This document shows, in pieces, positions 52,501 through 64,000 of a DNA stretch of 64,000 nucleotides. Position numbers and translations under genes: made by a program. Source of the stretch: Hippophae tibetana (taxonomy: Eukaryota; Streptophyta; Magnoliopsida; Rosales; Elaeagnaceae). The stretch's first letter is position 1. Each line of letters begins with the position of its first letter. The DNA is taken from contig CM072810.1 of assembly GCA_037013495.1 (NCBI GenBank), forward strand, positions 34,253,843-34,317,842, given 5' to 3'. The notes below the pieces were generated by a model, which did not search any database, was not told the origin of the DNA, and saw only the letters and a program-made list of their open reading frames with translations.

Positions 52501-55443
52501 ATTTCTTAGATAGAATTAACCCTTTTTTAAGGGTTTTAGAAAAACATAATCCGAGCTCTAAAATGATTATTTCAATGAATTTAGAGTTGTACTTCTTCCA
52601 AACAACATCAAATATTTTGCAAACCACTCATATAGGTATTTGAGCTACAAAATAAACCTAGAACTGCGAAGTTGACCAAAAATATTGAACACTATATCAA
52701 GCAAGAGTATGAAACTTGGAACAAATTCTAATCATGTTTTCCAAACATTATCAAATATTCGTACAATTTGGGTAGAACTATCAGGAATGAGAAATAGATT
52801 GAGAAATTCCTTACTAGCTTACCTTATCATTTTCAAGCAAAAGTTACCTTGCTTAAATACATGAAAAATCCTTGTGAACTTACTATTAAATGAATCACTT
52901 GGGCAAGTATTCAAACTGCATCACTTGTATCCAATATGTCAACCGTCCATTTTCGAGGACGGCAAGAGCTTGGCTTTATAGACATCAAGGATAGTGGTCT
53001 TAGCAAAGATCTTTTTGACACAATTGTTAGAAATGATGACTCTAATACCAATGAAGAGAAATGGGATCTACTTTCCCAGAGATTTACTAAATTTCTTAGA
53101 TAGAATTAACCCTTTTTTAGGGGTTCTAGAAAAAAATAATCCCAGCTCTAAAATGATTATTTCAATGAATTTAGAGTTGTATTTCTTCCAAACAACATGA
53201 AATATTTTGCAGACCACTCATATAGGTATTTGAGCTACAAAATAAACCTAGATCTACGAAGTTGATTAAAAATATTGAACTCTATATCAAGCAAGAGGAT
53301 GAAACTTTGACCAAATTCTAATCATGTTTTTCAAACATTATCAACTACTCGTACAATTTGGGTAGAACTATCAGGAAAGAGAAATAGATTGAGAAATTTT
53401 TTACTAGCTTACCTTATCATTTTCAAGCAAAAGTTACCTTGCTTAAATACCTGAAAAATCCTTGTGAACTTACTGTTAAATGAATCACTTGGGCAAGTAT
53501 TCAAACTGCATCACTTGTATCCAATATGTCAACCGTCCATTTTCGAGGACGGCAAGAGCTTGGCTTTATAGACATCAAGGATAGTGGTCTTAGCGAAGAT
53601 GTTTTTGACACAATTGTTAGAAATTATGACTCTAATACCAATAAAGAGAAATGGGATCTACTTTCGCAGAGATTTACTAAATTTCTTAGATAGAATTAAC
53701 CCTTTTTTAAGGGTTTTAGAAAAACATAATCCGAGCTCTAAAATGATTATTTCAATGAATTTAGAGTTGTACTTCTTCCAAACAACATCAAATATTTTGC
53801 AAACCACTCATATAGGTATTTGAGCTACAAAATAAACCTAGAACTGCGAAGTTGACCAAAAATATTGAACACTATATCAAGCAAGAGTATGAAACTTGGA
53901 ACAAATTCTAATCATGTTTTCCAAACATTATCAAATATTCGTACAATTTGGGTAGAACTATCAGGAAAGAGAAATAGATTGAGAAATTTTTTACTAGCTT
54001 ACCTTATCATTTTCAAGCAAAAGTTACCTTGCTTAAATACCTGAAAAATCCTTGTGAACTTACTGTTAAATGAATCACTTGGGCAAGTATTCAAACTGCA
54101 TCACTTGTATCCAATATGTCAACCGTCCATTTTCGAGGACGGCAAGAGCTTGGCTTTATAGACATCAAGGATAGTGGTCTTAGCGAAGATGTTTTTGACA
54201 CAATTGTTAGAAATTATGACTCTAATACCAATAAAGAGAAATGGGATCTACTTTCGGAGAGATTTACTAAATTTCTTAGATAGAATTAACCCTTTTTTAA
54301 GGGTTTTAGAAAAACATAATCCGAGCTCTAAAATGATTATTTCAATGAATTTAGAGTTGTACTTCTTCCAAACAACATCAAATATTTTGCAAACCACTCA
54401 TATAGGTATTTGAGCTACAAAATAAACCTAGAACTGCGAAGTTGACCAAAAATATTGAACACTATATCAAGCAAGAGTATGAAACTTGGAACAAATTCTA
54501 ATCATGTTTTCCAAACATTATCAAATATTCGTACAATTTGGGTAGAACTATCAGGAATGAGAAATAGATTGAGAAATTCCTTACTAGCTTACCTTATCAT
54601 TTTCAAGCAAAAGTTACCTTGCTTAAATACATGAAAAATCCTTGTGAACTTACTATTAAATGAATCACTTGTGCAAGTATTCGAACTGCATCACTTGTAT
54701 CCAATATGTCAGCCGTCCACTTTCGAGGACGGCAAGAGCTTGGCTTTATAGACATCAAGGATAGTGGTCTTAGCGAAGATCGTTTTGACACAATTTTCAG
54801 AAATGATGACTCTAATACCAATGAAGAGAAATGGGATCTACTTTCCCAGAGATTTACTAAATTTCTTAGATAGAATTAACCCTTTTTTAGGGGTTTTAGA
54901 AAAAAAAATCCCAGCTCTAAAATGATTATTTCAATGAATTTAGAGTTGTACTTCTTCCAAACAACATGAAATATTTTACAGACCACTCATATAGGTATTT
55001 GAGCTACAAAATAAACCTAGAAATACGAAGTTGATTAAAAATATTGAACTCTATATCAAGCAAGAGGATGAAACTTTGACCAAATTCTAATCATGTTTTT
55101 CAAACATTATCAACTACTCGTACAATTTGGCTAGAACTATCAGGAAAGATAAATAGATTGAGAAATTCCTTACTAGCTTACCTTATCATTTTCAAGCAAA
55201 AGTTACCTTGCTTAAATACCTGAAAAATCCTTGTGAACTTACTGTTAAATGAATCACTTGGGCAAGTATTCAAACTGCATCACTTGTATCCAATATGTCA
55301 GCCATCCAATTTCGAGGACGGCAAGAGCTTGGCTTTATAGACATCAATGATGGTGGTCTTAGCAAAGATCTTTTTGACACAATTGTTAGAAATGATGACT
55401 CTAATACCAATGAAGAGAAATGGGATCTACTTTCCCAGAGATT
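49545..55443 (+). repeat. Irregular domain: single-monomer and dimer shuffling
   Basis: Ten monomers without a steady HOR. The tail tag ggtaagagcttcgc occurs in adjacent monomers (about 50,011 and 50,601, spacing 590). The tag aaattatgac with aataaagag occurs at about 52,441, 53,621 and 54,211 (spacings 1,180 and 590). The sequence ccaaacattatcaaatattcg occurs at about 52,741, 53,921 and 54,511. A 4-mer relation of 2,360 bp links 48,703-49,660 with 51,063-52,020. Monomers here combine tags of the 6-mer subtypes in new ways. Confidence 0.78.
49722..50150 (+). pseudogene. Least-decayed gag fragment, copy 4 (chimeric monomer)
   Basis: The monomer at 49,545 starts like the 41,285 type but carries the open gag segment (49,722-49,943) of the 39,514 type from about 49,800 on. 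It keeps the common Ile codon (gtgaccaaaatt) where copies 1-3 have Phe. Stops follow at 49,944 (tga) and 50,013 (taa). The mixed markers indicate an exchange inside the monomer, so the open frame was pasted onto a different 5' part. Confidence 0.66.
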
Positions 55444-58400
55444 TACTAAATTTCATAGATAGAATTAACCCTTTTTTAGGGGTTCTAGAAAAAAATAATC
55501 CCAGCTCTAAAATGATTATTTCAATGAATTTAGAGTTGTATTTCTTCCAAACAACATGAAATATTTTGCAGACCACTCATATAGGTATTTGAGCTACAAA
55601 ATAAACCTAGAACTACGAAGTTGATTAAAAATATTGAACTCTATATCAAGCCAGAGGATGAAACTTTGACCAAATTCTAATCATGTTTTTCAAACATTAT
55701 CAACTACTCGTACAATTTGGCTGGACCTATCAGGAAAGAGAAGTAGATTGAGAAAATCCTTGCAAGCTTACCTTATCATTTTCTAGCAAAAGTGACCTTG
55801 CTTAAATACATGAAAAATCCTTGTGAACTTACAATTAAATGAATCACTTGGGCAAGTATTCGAACTGCATCACTTGTATCCAATATGTCACCATCCACTT
55901 TCGAGGATGGCAAGAGCTTGTCTTTATAGACATCAAGGATAGTGGTCTTAGTGAAGATCTTTTTGGCACAATTGTTAGGAATGATGACTCTAATACCAAT
56001 GAAGAGAAATGGGATCTACTTTCCAGGAGATTTACTAAATTTCATAGATTGAATTAACCCTTTTTTAGGGGTTTTAGAAAAAAATAATCTGAGCTCTAAA
56101 ATGATTATTTCAATGAATTTAGAGTTGTACTTCTTCCAAACAACTTTAAATATTTTGCAGACCACTCATATAGGTGTTTGAGCTACAAAATAAACCTACA
56201 ACTGCGAAGTTGACCAAAAAATTGAACGCTATATCAAGCAAGAGTATGACACTTGGAAAAAATTCTCATCATGTTTTTCAAACATTATCAACTATTCGTA
56301 CAATTTTGGTGGAACTATCAGGAAAGAGAAGTAGATTGAGAAATTCTTTACTAGCTTACCTTATCATTTTAAAGCAAAAGTTACCTTGCTTAAATACATG
56401 AAAAATCCTTGTGAACTTACTATTAAATGAATCACTTGGGCAAGTATTCGAACTGCATCACTTGTATCCAATATGTCAGCCATCCACTTTCGAGGACGGC
56501 AAGAGCTTGGCTTTATAGACATCAAGGATAGTGGTCTTAGCAAAGATCTTTTTGACACAATTGTTAGAAATGATGACTCTAATACCAATGAAGAGAAATA
56601 GGATCTACTTTAACAGAGATTTACTAAATTTCTTAGATAGAATTAACCCTTTTTTAGGGGTTTTAGGAAAAAATAATCCGAGCTCTAAAATGATTATTTC
56701 AATGAATTTAGAGTTGTACTTCTTCCAAACAACATGAAATATTTTGCAGACCACTCATATAGGTATTTGAGCTACAAAATAAACCTAGACCTACGAAGTT
56801 GATTAAAAATATTGAACTCTATATCAAGCCAGAGGATGAAACTTTGACCAAATTCTAATCATGTTTTTCAAACATTATCAACTACTCGTACAATTTGGCT
56901 GGACCTATCAGGAAAGAGAAGTAGATTGAGAAAATCCTTGCAAGCTTACCTTATCATTTTCTAGCAAAAGTGACCTTGCTTAAATACATGAAAAATCCTT
57001 GTGAACTTACTATTAAATGAATCACTTGGGCAAGTATTCGAACTGCATCACTTGTATCCAATATGTCAGCCATCCACTTTCGAGGATGGCAAGAGCTTGG
57101 CTTTGTAGACATCAAGGATAGTGGTCTTAGCAAAGATCTTTTTGACACAATTGATAGAAATGATGACTCTAATACCAATGAAGAGAAATAGGATCTACTT
57201 TAACAGAGATTTACTAAATTTCTTAGATAGAATTAACCCTTTTTTAGGGGTTTTAGGAAAAAATAATCCGAGCTCTAAAATGATTATTTCAATGAATTTA
57301 GAGTTGTACTTGTTCCAAACAACAAGAAATATTTTGCAAACCACTCATATAGGTATTTGAGCTAAAAATTAAATATGGAAATACGAAGGTGACCAAAATT
57401 TTTGAACGCTATATCAAGCAAGAGTGTGAAACTTGGAACAAATTCTAATCATGTTTTTCAAACATTATCAACTACTCGTACAATTTGGGTGGACCTATCA
57501 GGAAAGAGAAGTAGATTGAGAAAATCCTTCCAAGCTTACCTTATCATTTTCTAGCAAAAGTGACCTTGCTTAAATACATGAAAAATCCTTGTGAACTTAC
57601 TGTTAAATGAATCACTTGGGCAAGTATTCGAACTGCATCACTTGTATCCAATATGTCACCATCCACTTTCGAGGACGACAAGAGCTTGTCTTTATAGACA
57701 TCAAGGATAGTGGTCTTAGTGAAGATCTTTTTGGCACAATTGTTAGGAATGATGACTCTAATACCAAGGAAGAGAAATGGGATCTACTTTCCAGGAGATT
57801 TACTAAATTTCATAGATTGAATTAACCCTTTTTTAGGGGTTTTAGAAAAAAATAATCTGAGCTCTAAAATGATTATTTCAATGAATTTAGAGTTGTACTT
57901 CTTCCAAACAACTTTAAATATTTTGCAGACCACTCATATAGGTGTTTGAGCTACAAAATAAACCTACAACTGCGAAGTTGACCAAAAAATTGAACGCTAT
58001 ATCAAGCAAGAGTATGAAACTTGGAAAAAATTATCATCATGTTTTTCAAACATTATCAACTATTCGTACAATTTTGGTGGAACTATCAGGAAAGAGAAGT
58101 AGATTGAGAAATTCTTTACTAGCTTACCTTATCATTTTAAAGCAAAAGTTACCTTGCTTAAATACATGAAAAATCCTTGTGAACTTACTATTAAATGAAT
58201 CACTTGGGCAAGTATTCGAACTGCATCACTTGTATCCAATATGTCAGCCATCCACTTTCGAGGACGGCAAGAGCTTGGCTTTATTGACATCAAGGATAGT
58301 GGTCTTAGCAAAGATCTTTTTGACACAATTGTTATAAATGATGACTCTAATACCAATGAAGAGAAATAGGATCTACTTTAACAGAGATTTACTAAATTTC

Positions 58401-58978
58401 TTAGATAGAATTAACCCTTTTTTAGGGGTTTTAGGAAAAAATAATCCGAGCTCTAAAATGATTATTTCAATGAATTTAGAGTTGTACTTGTTCCAAACAA
58501 CATGAAATATTTTGCAAACCACTCATATAGGTATTTGAGCTAAAAAATAAATATAGAAATACGAAGTTGACCAAAATTTTTGAACGCTATATCAAGCAAG
58601 AGTGTGAAACTTGGAACAAATTCTAATCATGTTTTTCAAACATTATCAACTACTCGTACAATTTGGGTGGACCTATCAGGAAAGAGAAGTAGATTGAGAA
58701 ATTCCTTACTAGCTTACCTTATCATTTTCAAGCAAAAGTTACCTTGCTTAAATACATGAAAAATCCTTGTGAACTTACTATTAAATGAATCACTTGGGCA
58801 AGTATTCGAACTGCATCACTTGTATCCAATATGTCACCATCCACTTTCGAGGACGACAAGAGCTTGTCTTTATAGACATCAAGGATAGTGGTCTTAGTGA
58901 AGATCTTTTTGGCACAATTGTTAGGAATGATGACTCTAATACCAATGAAGAGAAATGGGATCTACTTTCAAGGAGATT
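55444..58978 (+). repeat. Right-hand subfamily, first part (3-mer and 2-mer)
   Basis: From about 55.4 kb the monomers share markers that are absent or rare to the left: aaatttcatag, aataatctgag, aacctacaactg and ttgaccaaaaaattg. The units are one monomer at 55,444, a 3-mer at 56,033-57,800 and a 2-mer at 57,801-58,978. In the d-like monomers the gag-frame stop taa is replaced by tca (ttctcatcatg near 56,263; ttatcatcatg near 58,031), a second way in which this stop is missing. Confidence 0.78.
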
Positions 58979-60494
58979 TACTAAATTTCATAGATTGAAT
59001 TAACCCTTTTTTAGGGGTTTTAGAAAAAAAATAATCTGAGCTCTAAAATGATTATTTCAATGAATTTAGAGTTGTACTTCTTCCAAACAACTTTAAATAT
59101 TTTTGCAGACCACTCATATAGGTGTTTGAGCTACAAAATAAACCTACAACTGCGAAGTTGACCAAAAAATTGAACGCTATATCAAGCAAGAGTATGAAAC
59201 TTGGAAAAAATTCTCATCATGTTTTTCAAACATTATCAACTATTCGTACAATTTTGGTGGAACTATCAGGAAAGAGAAGTAGATTGAGAAATTCTTTACT
59301 AGCTTACCTTATCATTTTCAAGCAAAAGTTACCTTGCTTAAATACATGAAAAATCCTTGTGAACTTACTATTAAATGAATCACTTGGGCAAGTATTCGAA
59401 CTGCATCACTTGTATCCAATATGTCAGCCATCCACTTTCGAGGACGGCAAGAGCTTGGCTTTATTGACATCAAGGATAGTGGTCTTAGCAAAGATCTTTT
59501 TGACACCATTGTTATAAATGATGACTCTAATACCAATGAAGAGAAATAGGATCTACTTTAACAGAGATTTACTAAATTTCTTAGATAGAATTAACCCTTT
59601 TTTAGGGGTTTTAGGAAAAAATAATCCGAGCTCTAAAATGATTATTTCAATGAATTTAGAGTTGTACTTGTTCCAAACAACATGAAATATTTTGCAAACC
59701 ACTCATATAGGTATTTGAGCTAAAAAATAAATATAGAAATACGAAGGTGACCAAAATTTTTGAACGCTATATCAAGCAAGAGTGTGAAACTTGGAACAAA
59801 TTCTAATCATGTTTTTCAAACATTATCCACTACTCGTACAATTTGGGTAGACCTATCAAGAAAGAGAAGTAGGTTGAGAAATTCCTTACTAGCTTACCTT
59901 ATCATTTTCAAGCAAAAGTTACCTTGCTTAAATACATGAAAAATCCTTGTGACCTTACTATTAAATGAATCACTTGGGCAAGTTTTCGAACTGCATCACT
60001 TGTATCCAATATGTCAGCCATCCACTTTCGAGGACGGCAAGAGGTTGGCTTTATAGACATCAAGGATAGTGGTCTAAGCAAAGATCTTTTTGACACAATT
60101 GTTAGAAATGATGACTCTAATACCAATGAAGAGAAATGGGATCTACTTTCCCAAAGATATACTAAATTTCATAGATAGAATTAACCCTTTTTTAGGGGTT
60201 TTAGAAAAAAATAATCTGAGCTCAAAAATGATTATTTCAATGAATTTAGAGTTGTACTTCTTCCAAACAACATGAAATATTTTGCACACCACTCATATAG
60301 GTATTTGAGCTACAAAATAAACCTACAACTACGAAGTTGACCAAAAAATTGAACGCTATATCAAGCAAGAGTATGAAACTTGGAACAAATTCTAATCATG
60401 TTTTTCAAACATTATCAACTATTCGTACAATTTTGGCGGAACTATCAAGAAAGAGAAGTAGGTTGAGAAATTCTTTACTAGCTTACCTTATCAT

Positions 60495-60510
60495 TTTCAA
60501 GCTTTCAAGC
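60495..60510 (+). repeat. 8-bp direct duplication tttcaagc, copy 1
   Basis: The octamer tttcaagc is present twice in tandem, while every other monomer type has it once. It makes this monomer 596 bp, creates a HindIII site and shifts the gag frame. It serves as a clean marker for the 1,776-bp 3-mer. Confidence 0.9.
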
Positions 60511-62270
60511 AAAAGTTACCTTGCTTAAATACATGAAAAATCCTTGTGAACTTACTATTAAATGAATCACTTGGGCAAGTATTCGAACTGCATCACTTGT
60601 ATCCAATATGTCACCATCCACTTTCGAGGACGGCAAGAGCTTGTCTTTATAGACATCAAGGATAGTGGTCTTAGTGAAGATCTTTTTGGCACAATTGTTA
60701 GGAATGATGACTCTAATACCAATGAAGAGAAATGGGATCTACTTTCCAGGAGATTTACTAAATTTCATAGATTGAATTAACCCTTTTTTAGGGGTTTTAG
60801 AAAAAAATAATCTGAGCTCTAAAATGATTATTTCAATGAATTTAGAGTTGTACTTCTTCCAAACAACTTTAAATATTTTTGCAGACCACTCATATAGGTG
60901 TTTGAGCTACAAAATAAACCTACAACTGCGAAGTTGACCAAAAAATTGAACGCTATATCAAGCAAGAGTATGAAACTTGGAAAAAATTCTCATCATGTTT
61001 TTCAAACATTATCAACTATTCGTACAATTTTGGTGGAACTATCAGGAAAGAGAAGTAGATTGAGAAATTCTTTACTAGCTTACCTTATCATTTTCAAGCA
61101 AAAGTTACCTTGCTTAAATACATGAAAAATCCTTGTGAACTTACTATTAAATGAATCACTTGGGCAAGTATTCGAACTGCATCACTTGTATCCAATATGT
61201 CAGCCATCCACTTTCGAGGACGGCAAGAGCTTGGCTTTATTGACATCAAGGATAGTGGTCTTAGCAAAGATCTTTTTGACACCATTGTTATAAATGATGA
61301 CTCTAATACCAATGAAGAGAAATAGGATCTACTTTAACAGAGATTTACTAAATTTCTTAGATAGAATTAACCCTTTTTTAGGGGTTTTAGGAAAAAATAA
61401 TCCGAGCTCTAAAATGATTATTTCAATGAATTTAGAGTTGTACTTGTTCCAAACAACATGAAATATTTTGCAAACCACTCATATAGGTATTTGAGCTAAA
61501 AAATAAATATAGAAATACGAAGGTGACCAAAATTTTTGAACGCTATATCAAGCAAGAGTGTGAAACTTGGAACAAATTCTAATCATGTTTTTCAAACATT
61601 ATCCACTACTCGTACAATTTGGGTAGACCTATCAAGAAAGAGAAGTAGGTTGAGAAATTCCTTACTAGCTTACCTTATCATTTTCAAGCAAAAGTTACCT
61701 TGCTTAAATACATGAAAAATCCTTGTGACCTTACTATTAAATGAATCACTTGGGCAAGTTTTCGAACTGCATCACTTGTATCCAATATGTCAGCCATCCA
61801 CTTTCGAGGACGGCAAGAGGTTGGCTTTATAGACATCAAGGATAGTGGTCTAAGCAAAGATCTTTTTGACACAATTGTTAGAAATGATGACTCTAATACC
61901 AATGAAGAGAAATGGGATCTACTTTCCCAAAGATATACTAAATTTCATAGATAGAATTAACCCTTTTTTAGGGGTTTTAGAAAAAAATAATCTGAGCTCA
62001 AAAATGATTATTTCAATGAATTTAGAGTTGTACTTCTTCCAAACAACATGAAATATTTTGCACACCACTCATATAGGTATTTGAGCTACAAAATAAACCT
62101 ACAACTGCGAAGTTGACCAAAAAATTGAACGCTATATCAAGCAAGAGTATGAAACTTGGAACAAATTCTAATCATGTTTTTCAAACATTATCAACTATTC
62201 GTACAATTTTGGCGGAACTATCAAGAAAGAGAAGTAGGTTGAGAAATTCTTTACTAGCTTACCTTATCAT

Positions 62271-62286
62271 TTTCAAGCTTTCAAGC
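62271..62286 (+). repeat. 8-bp direct duplication tttcaagc, copy 2
   Basis: Identical to the duplication at 60,495 and exactly 1,776 bp downstream of it, hence copied with the higher-order unit and not formed independently. Its absence from earlier 3-mers dates it after their separation. Confidence 0.9.
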
Positions 62287-63710
62287 AAAAGTTACCTTGC
62301 TTAAATACATGAAAAATCCTTGTGAACTTACTATTAAATGAATCACTTGGGCAAGTATTCGAACTGCATCACTTGTATCCAATATGTCACCATCCACTTT
62401 CGAGGACGGCAAGAGCTTGTCTTTATAGACATCAAGGATAGTGGTCTTAGTGAAGATCTTTTTGGCACAATTGTTAGGAATGATGACTCTAATACCAATG
62501 AAGAGAAATGGGATCTACTTTCCAGGAGATTTACTAAATTTCATAGATTGAATTAACCCTTTTTTAGGGGTTTTAGAAAAAAATAATCTGAGCTCTAAAA
62601 TGATTATTTCAATGAATTTAGAGTTGTACTTCTTCCAAACAACTTTAAATATTTTGCAGACCACTCATATAGGTGTTTGAGCTACAAAATAAACCTACAA
62701 CTGCGAAGTTGACCAAAAAATTGAACGCTATATCAAGCAAGAGTATGAAACTTGGAAAAAATTCTCATCATGTTTTTCAAACATTATCAACTATTCGTAC
62801 AATTTTGGTGGAACTATCAGGAAAGAGAAGTAGATTGAGAAATTCTTTACTAGCTTACCTTATCATTTTAAAGCAAAAGTTACCTTGCTTAAATACATGA
62901 AAAATCCTTGTGAACTTACTATTAAATGAATCACTTGGGCAAGTATTCGAACTGCATCACTTGTATCCAATATGTCAGCCATCCACTTTCGAGGACGGCA
63001 AGAGCTTGGCTTTATTGACATCAAGGATAGTGGTCTTAGCAAAGATCTTTTTGACACAATTGTTATAAATGATGACTCTAATACCAATGAAGAGAAATAG
63101 GATCTACTTTAACAGAGATTTACTAAATTTCTTAGATAGAATTAACCATTTTTTAGGGGTTTTAGGAAAAAATAATCCGAGCTCTAAAATGATTATTTCA
63201 ATGAATTTAGAGTTGTACTTGTTCCCAACAACATGAAATATTTTGCAAACCACTCATATAGGTATTTGAGCTAAAAAATAAATATAGAAATACGAAGGTG
63301 ACCAAAATTTTTGAACGCTATATCAAGCAAGAGTGTGAAACTTGGAACAAATTCTAATCATGTTTTTCAAACATTATCCACTACTCGTACAATTTGGGTA
63401 GACCTATCAGGAAAGAGAAGTAGATTGAGAAATTCCTTACTAGCTTACCTTATCATTTTCAAGCAAAAGTTACCTTGCTTAAATACATGAAAAATCCTTG
63501 TGACCTTACTATTAAATGAATCACTTGGGCAAGTTTTCGAACTGCATCACTTGTATCCAATATGTCAGCCATCCACTTTCGAGGACGGCAAGAGGTTGGC
63601 TTTATAGACATCAAGGATAGTGGTCTTAGGGAAGATCTTTTTGACACAATTGTTAGAAATGATGACTCTAATACCAATGAAGAGAAATGGGATCTACTTT
63701 CCCAAAGATA

Positions 63711-64000
63711 TACTAAATTTCATAGATAGAATTAACCCTTTTTTAGGGGTTTTAGAAAAAAATAATCTGAGCTCTAAAATGATTATTTCAATGAATTTAG
63801 AGTTGTACTTCTTCCAAACAACTTTAAATATTTTGCAGACCACTCATATAGGTGTTTGAGCTACAAAATAAACCTACAACTGCGAAGTTGACCAAAAAAT
63901 TGAACGCTATATCAAGCAAGAGTATGAAACTTGGAAAAAATTCTCATCATGTTTTTCAAACATTATCAACTATTCGTACAATTTTGGTGGAACTATCAGG
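63711..64000 (+). repeat. Partial monomer cut by the window edge
   Basis: The first 290 bp of a d-like monomer of the right-hand subfamily (aataatctgag, aactttaaat, cctacaactg, ttctcatcatg). It ends inside the gag relic after ggaactatcagg, with no sign of a change in sequence, so the array continues beyond the window. Confidence 0.93.

Larger units (their letters stand above)
58979..63120 (+). repeat. Right-hand subfamily, 3-mers of ~1,776 bp
   Basis: Monomers 58,979, 59,570 and 60,160 correspond to 60,756, 61,346 and 61,936, offset 1,776-1,777 bp. The next pair, 62,532 and 63,121, continues the register without the third member. The units are longer than the 1,769-bp 3-mers elsewhere, largely because the third monomer carries an 8-bp duplication. 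Tags include gacaccattgttataaatg in the first monomer and ggtctaagcaaag with agatatactaaa in the second. Confidence 0.82.
1..64000 (+). repeat. Tandem satellite array, ~590-bp monomer, 108 full copies plus one partial
   Basis: The phrase tactaaattt recurs about every 590 bp through the whole window, always on the same strand. Using it as monomer start gives: 1, 591, 1181, 1769, 2359, 2950, 3538, 4128, 4718, 5308, 5896, 6485, 7075, 7665, 8256, 8846, 9435, 10025, 10615, 11204, 11794, 12385, 12973, 13563, 14154, 14742, 15332, 15923, 16511, 17101, 17691, 18281, 18871, 19460, 20050, 20641, 21229, 21819, 22410, 22998, 23588, 24179, 24767, 25357, 25947, 26537, 27127, 27717, 28307, 28897, 29487, 30077, 30667, 31257, 31847, 32436, 33026, 33616, 34206, 34796, 35385, 35975, 36565, 37155, 37745, 38335, 38924, 39514, 40105, 40695, 41285, 41875, 42464, 43054, 43645, 44235, 44825, 45415, 46005, 46595, 47184, 47774, 48365, 48955, 49545, 50135, 50725, 51315, 51905, 52495, 53085, 53675, 54265, 54855, 55444, 56033, 56622, 57212, 57801, 58390, 58979, 59570, 60160, 60756, 61346, 61936, 62532, 63121, 63711. 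No unique sequence interrupts the array. The start phase is arbitrary. Confidence 0.98.

Noticed and set aside
55839..56057. 72-residue ORF in the right-hand subfamily (also at 57,607, 58,785, 60,562 and 62,338)
   Set aside because: A one-base deletion (gtcaccatcc for gtcagccatcc) fuses an out-of-frame start to the normal gag frame (HFRG to RRFTKF). It is part of the gag relic, not a separate gene.
1..64000. CRISPR array
   Set aside because: The period is ~590 bp with no short repeat and variable spacer pattern, and neighbouring units are similar along their whole length.
1..64000. rDNA, tRNA or other RNA gene tandem array
   Set aside because: I recognise no conserved rRNA, 5S or tRNA segment, and the monomer has coding-like gag motifs instead.
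1..64000. An intact retrotransposon nested in the array, or a novel multi-gene system
   Set aside because: The 590-bp register is continuous with no insertion larger than 8 bp. No LTR, primer-binding site, protease, integrase or reverse transcriptase sequence is visible in any frame.

Overview
The whole 64 kb window is one uninterrupted head-to-tail satellite array. I see no ordinary gene, RNA gene, CRISPR array, intact transposon or unique sequence, and both window edges lie inside the array. The unit is about 590 bp and AT-rich (roughly one third G+C by eye). There are 108 complete monomers, the first starting at base 1, and a 290-bp partial one at the right edge, all on the same strand. 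Mean length is 63,710/108, about 589.9 bp; single units run from 588 to 596 bp.

On the + strand the monomer reads as a decayed fragment of the gag gene of a Ty1/copia-type LTR retrotransposon. About 143 codons match the second half of the gag UBN2-type domain: a segment like KIINYSYNLG, the block KFLTSLPYHFQAKVT, a hydrophobic helix ending in CELTIK, an acidic stretch, and LLSRRFTKFLR. In another frame, after a net shift, comes a 14-residue stretch with the C-x2-C-x4-H-x4-C spacing of the gag zinc knuckle, but with all four metal ligands replaced. Every monomer carries stops, and 590 is not a multiple of three, so no frame can run through the array. The short ORFs that recur on both strands are by-products of the repeat. 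This suggests a eukaryotic genome, most likely a plant, and a heterochromatic (perhaps centromeric or pericentromeric) satellite; species and chromosomal position cannot be read from the window.

The monomers form subtypes arranged in higher-order repeats (HORs) whose period changes along the array. 1-8,255: mixed 4-mers (about 2,358 bp) and a 3-mer. 8,256-16,510: 3-mers of 1,769 bp. 16,511-19,459: a 4-mer plus one monomer. From about 19.5 kb a 14-monomer offset (8,256 bp) repeats the preceding part of the array almost perfectly. 24,767-31,846: the 4-mer is present three times in tandem (2,360 bp each). 29,487 to about 36,680: a 5-mer register (2,949 bp). 37,745-49,544: three 6-mers (3,540 bp each), the third displaced by two extra monomers. 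49,545-55,443: irregular shuffling of single monomers and dimers. 55,444-64,000: a distinct subfamily in 2-mers and 3-mers (up to 1,777 bp).

Nothing here works together as a gene system. The value of the window is a detailed record of how a retrotransposon gag fragment became a satellite and was then reshaped by unequal exchange, with several crossover sites resolved to within 100-200 bp.
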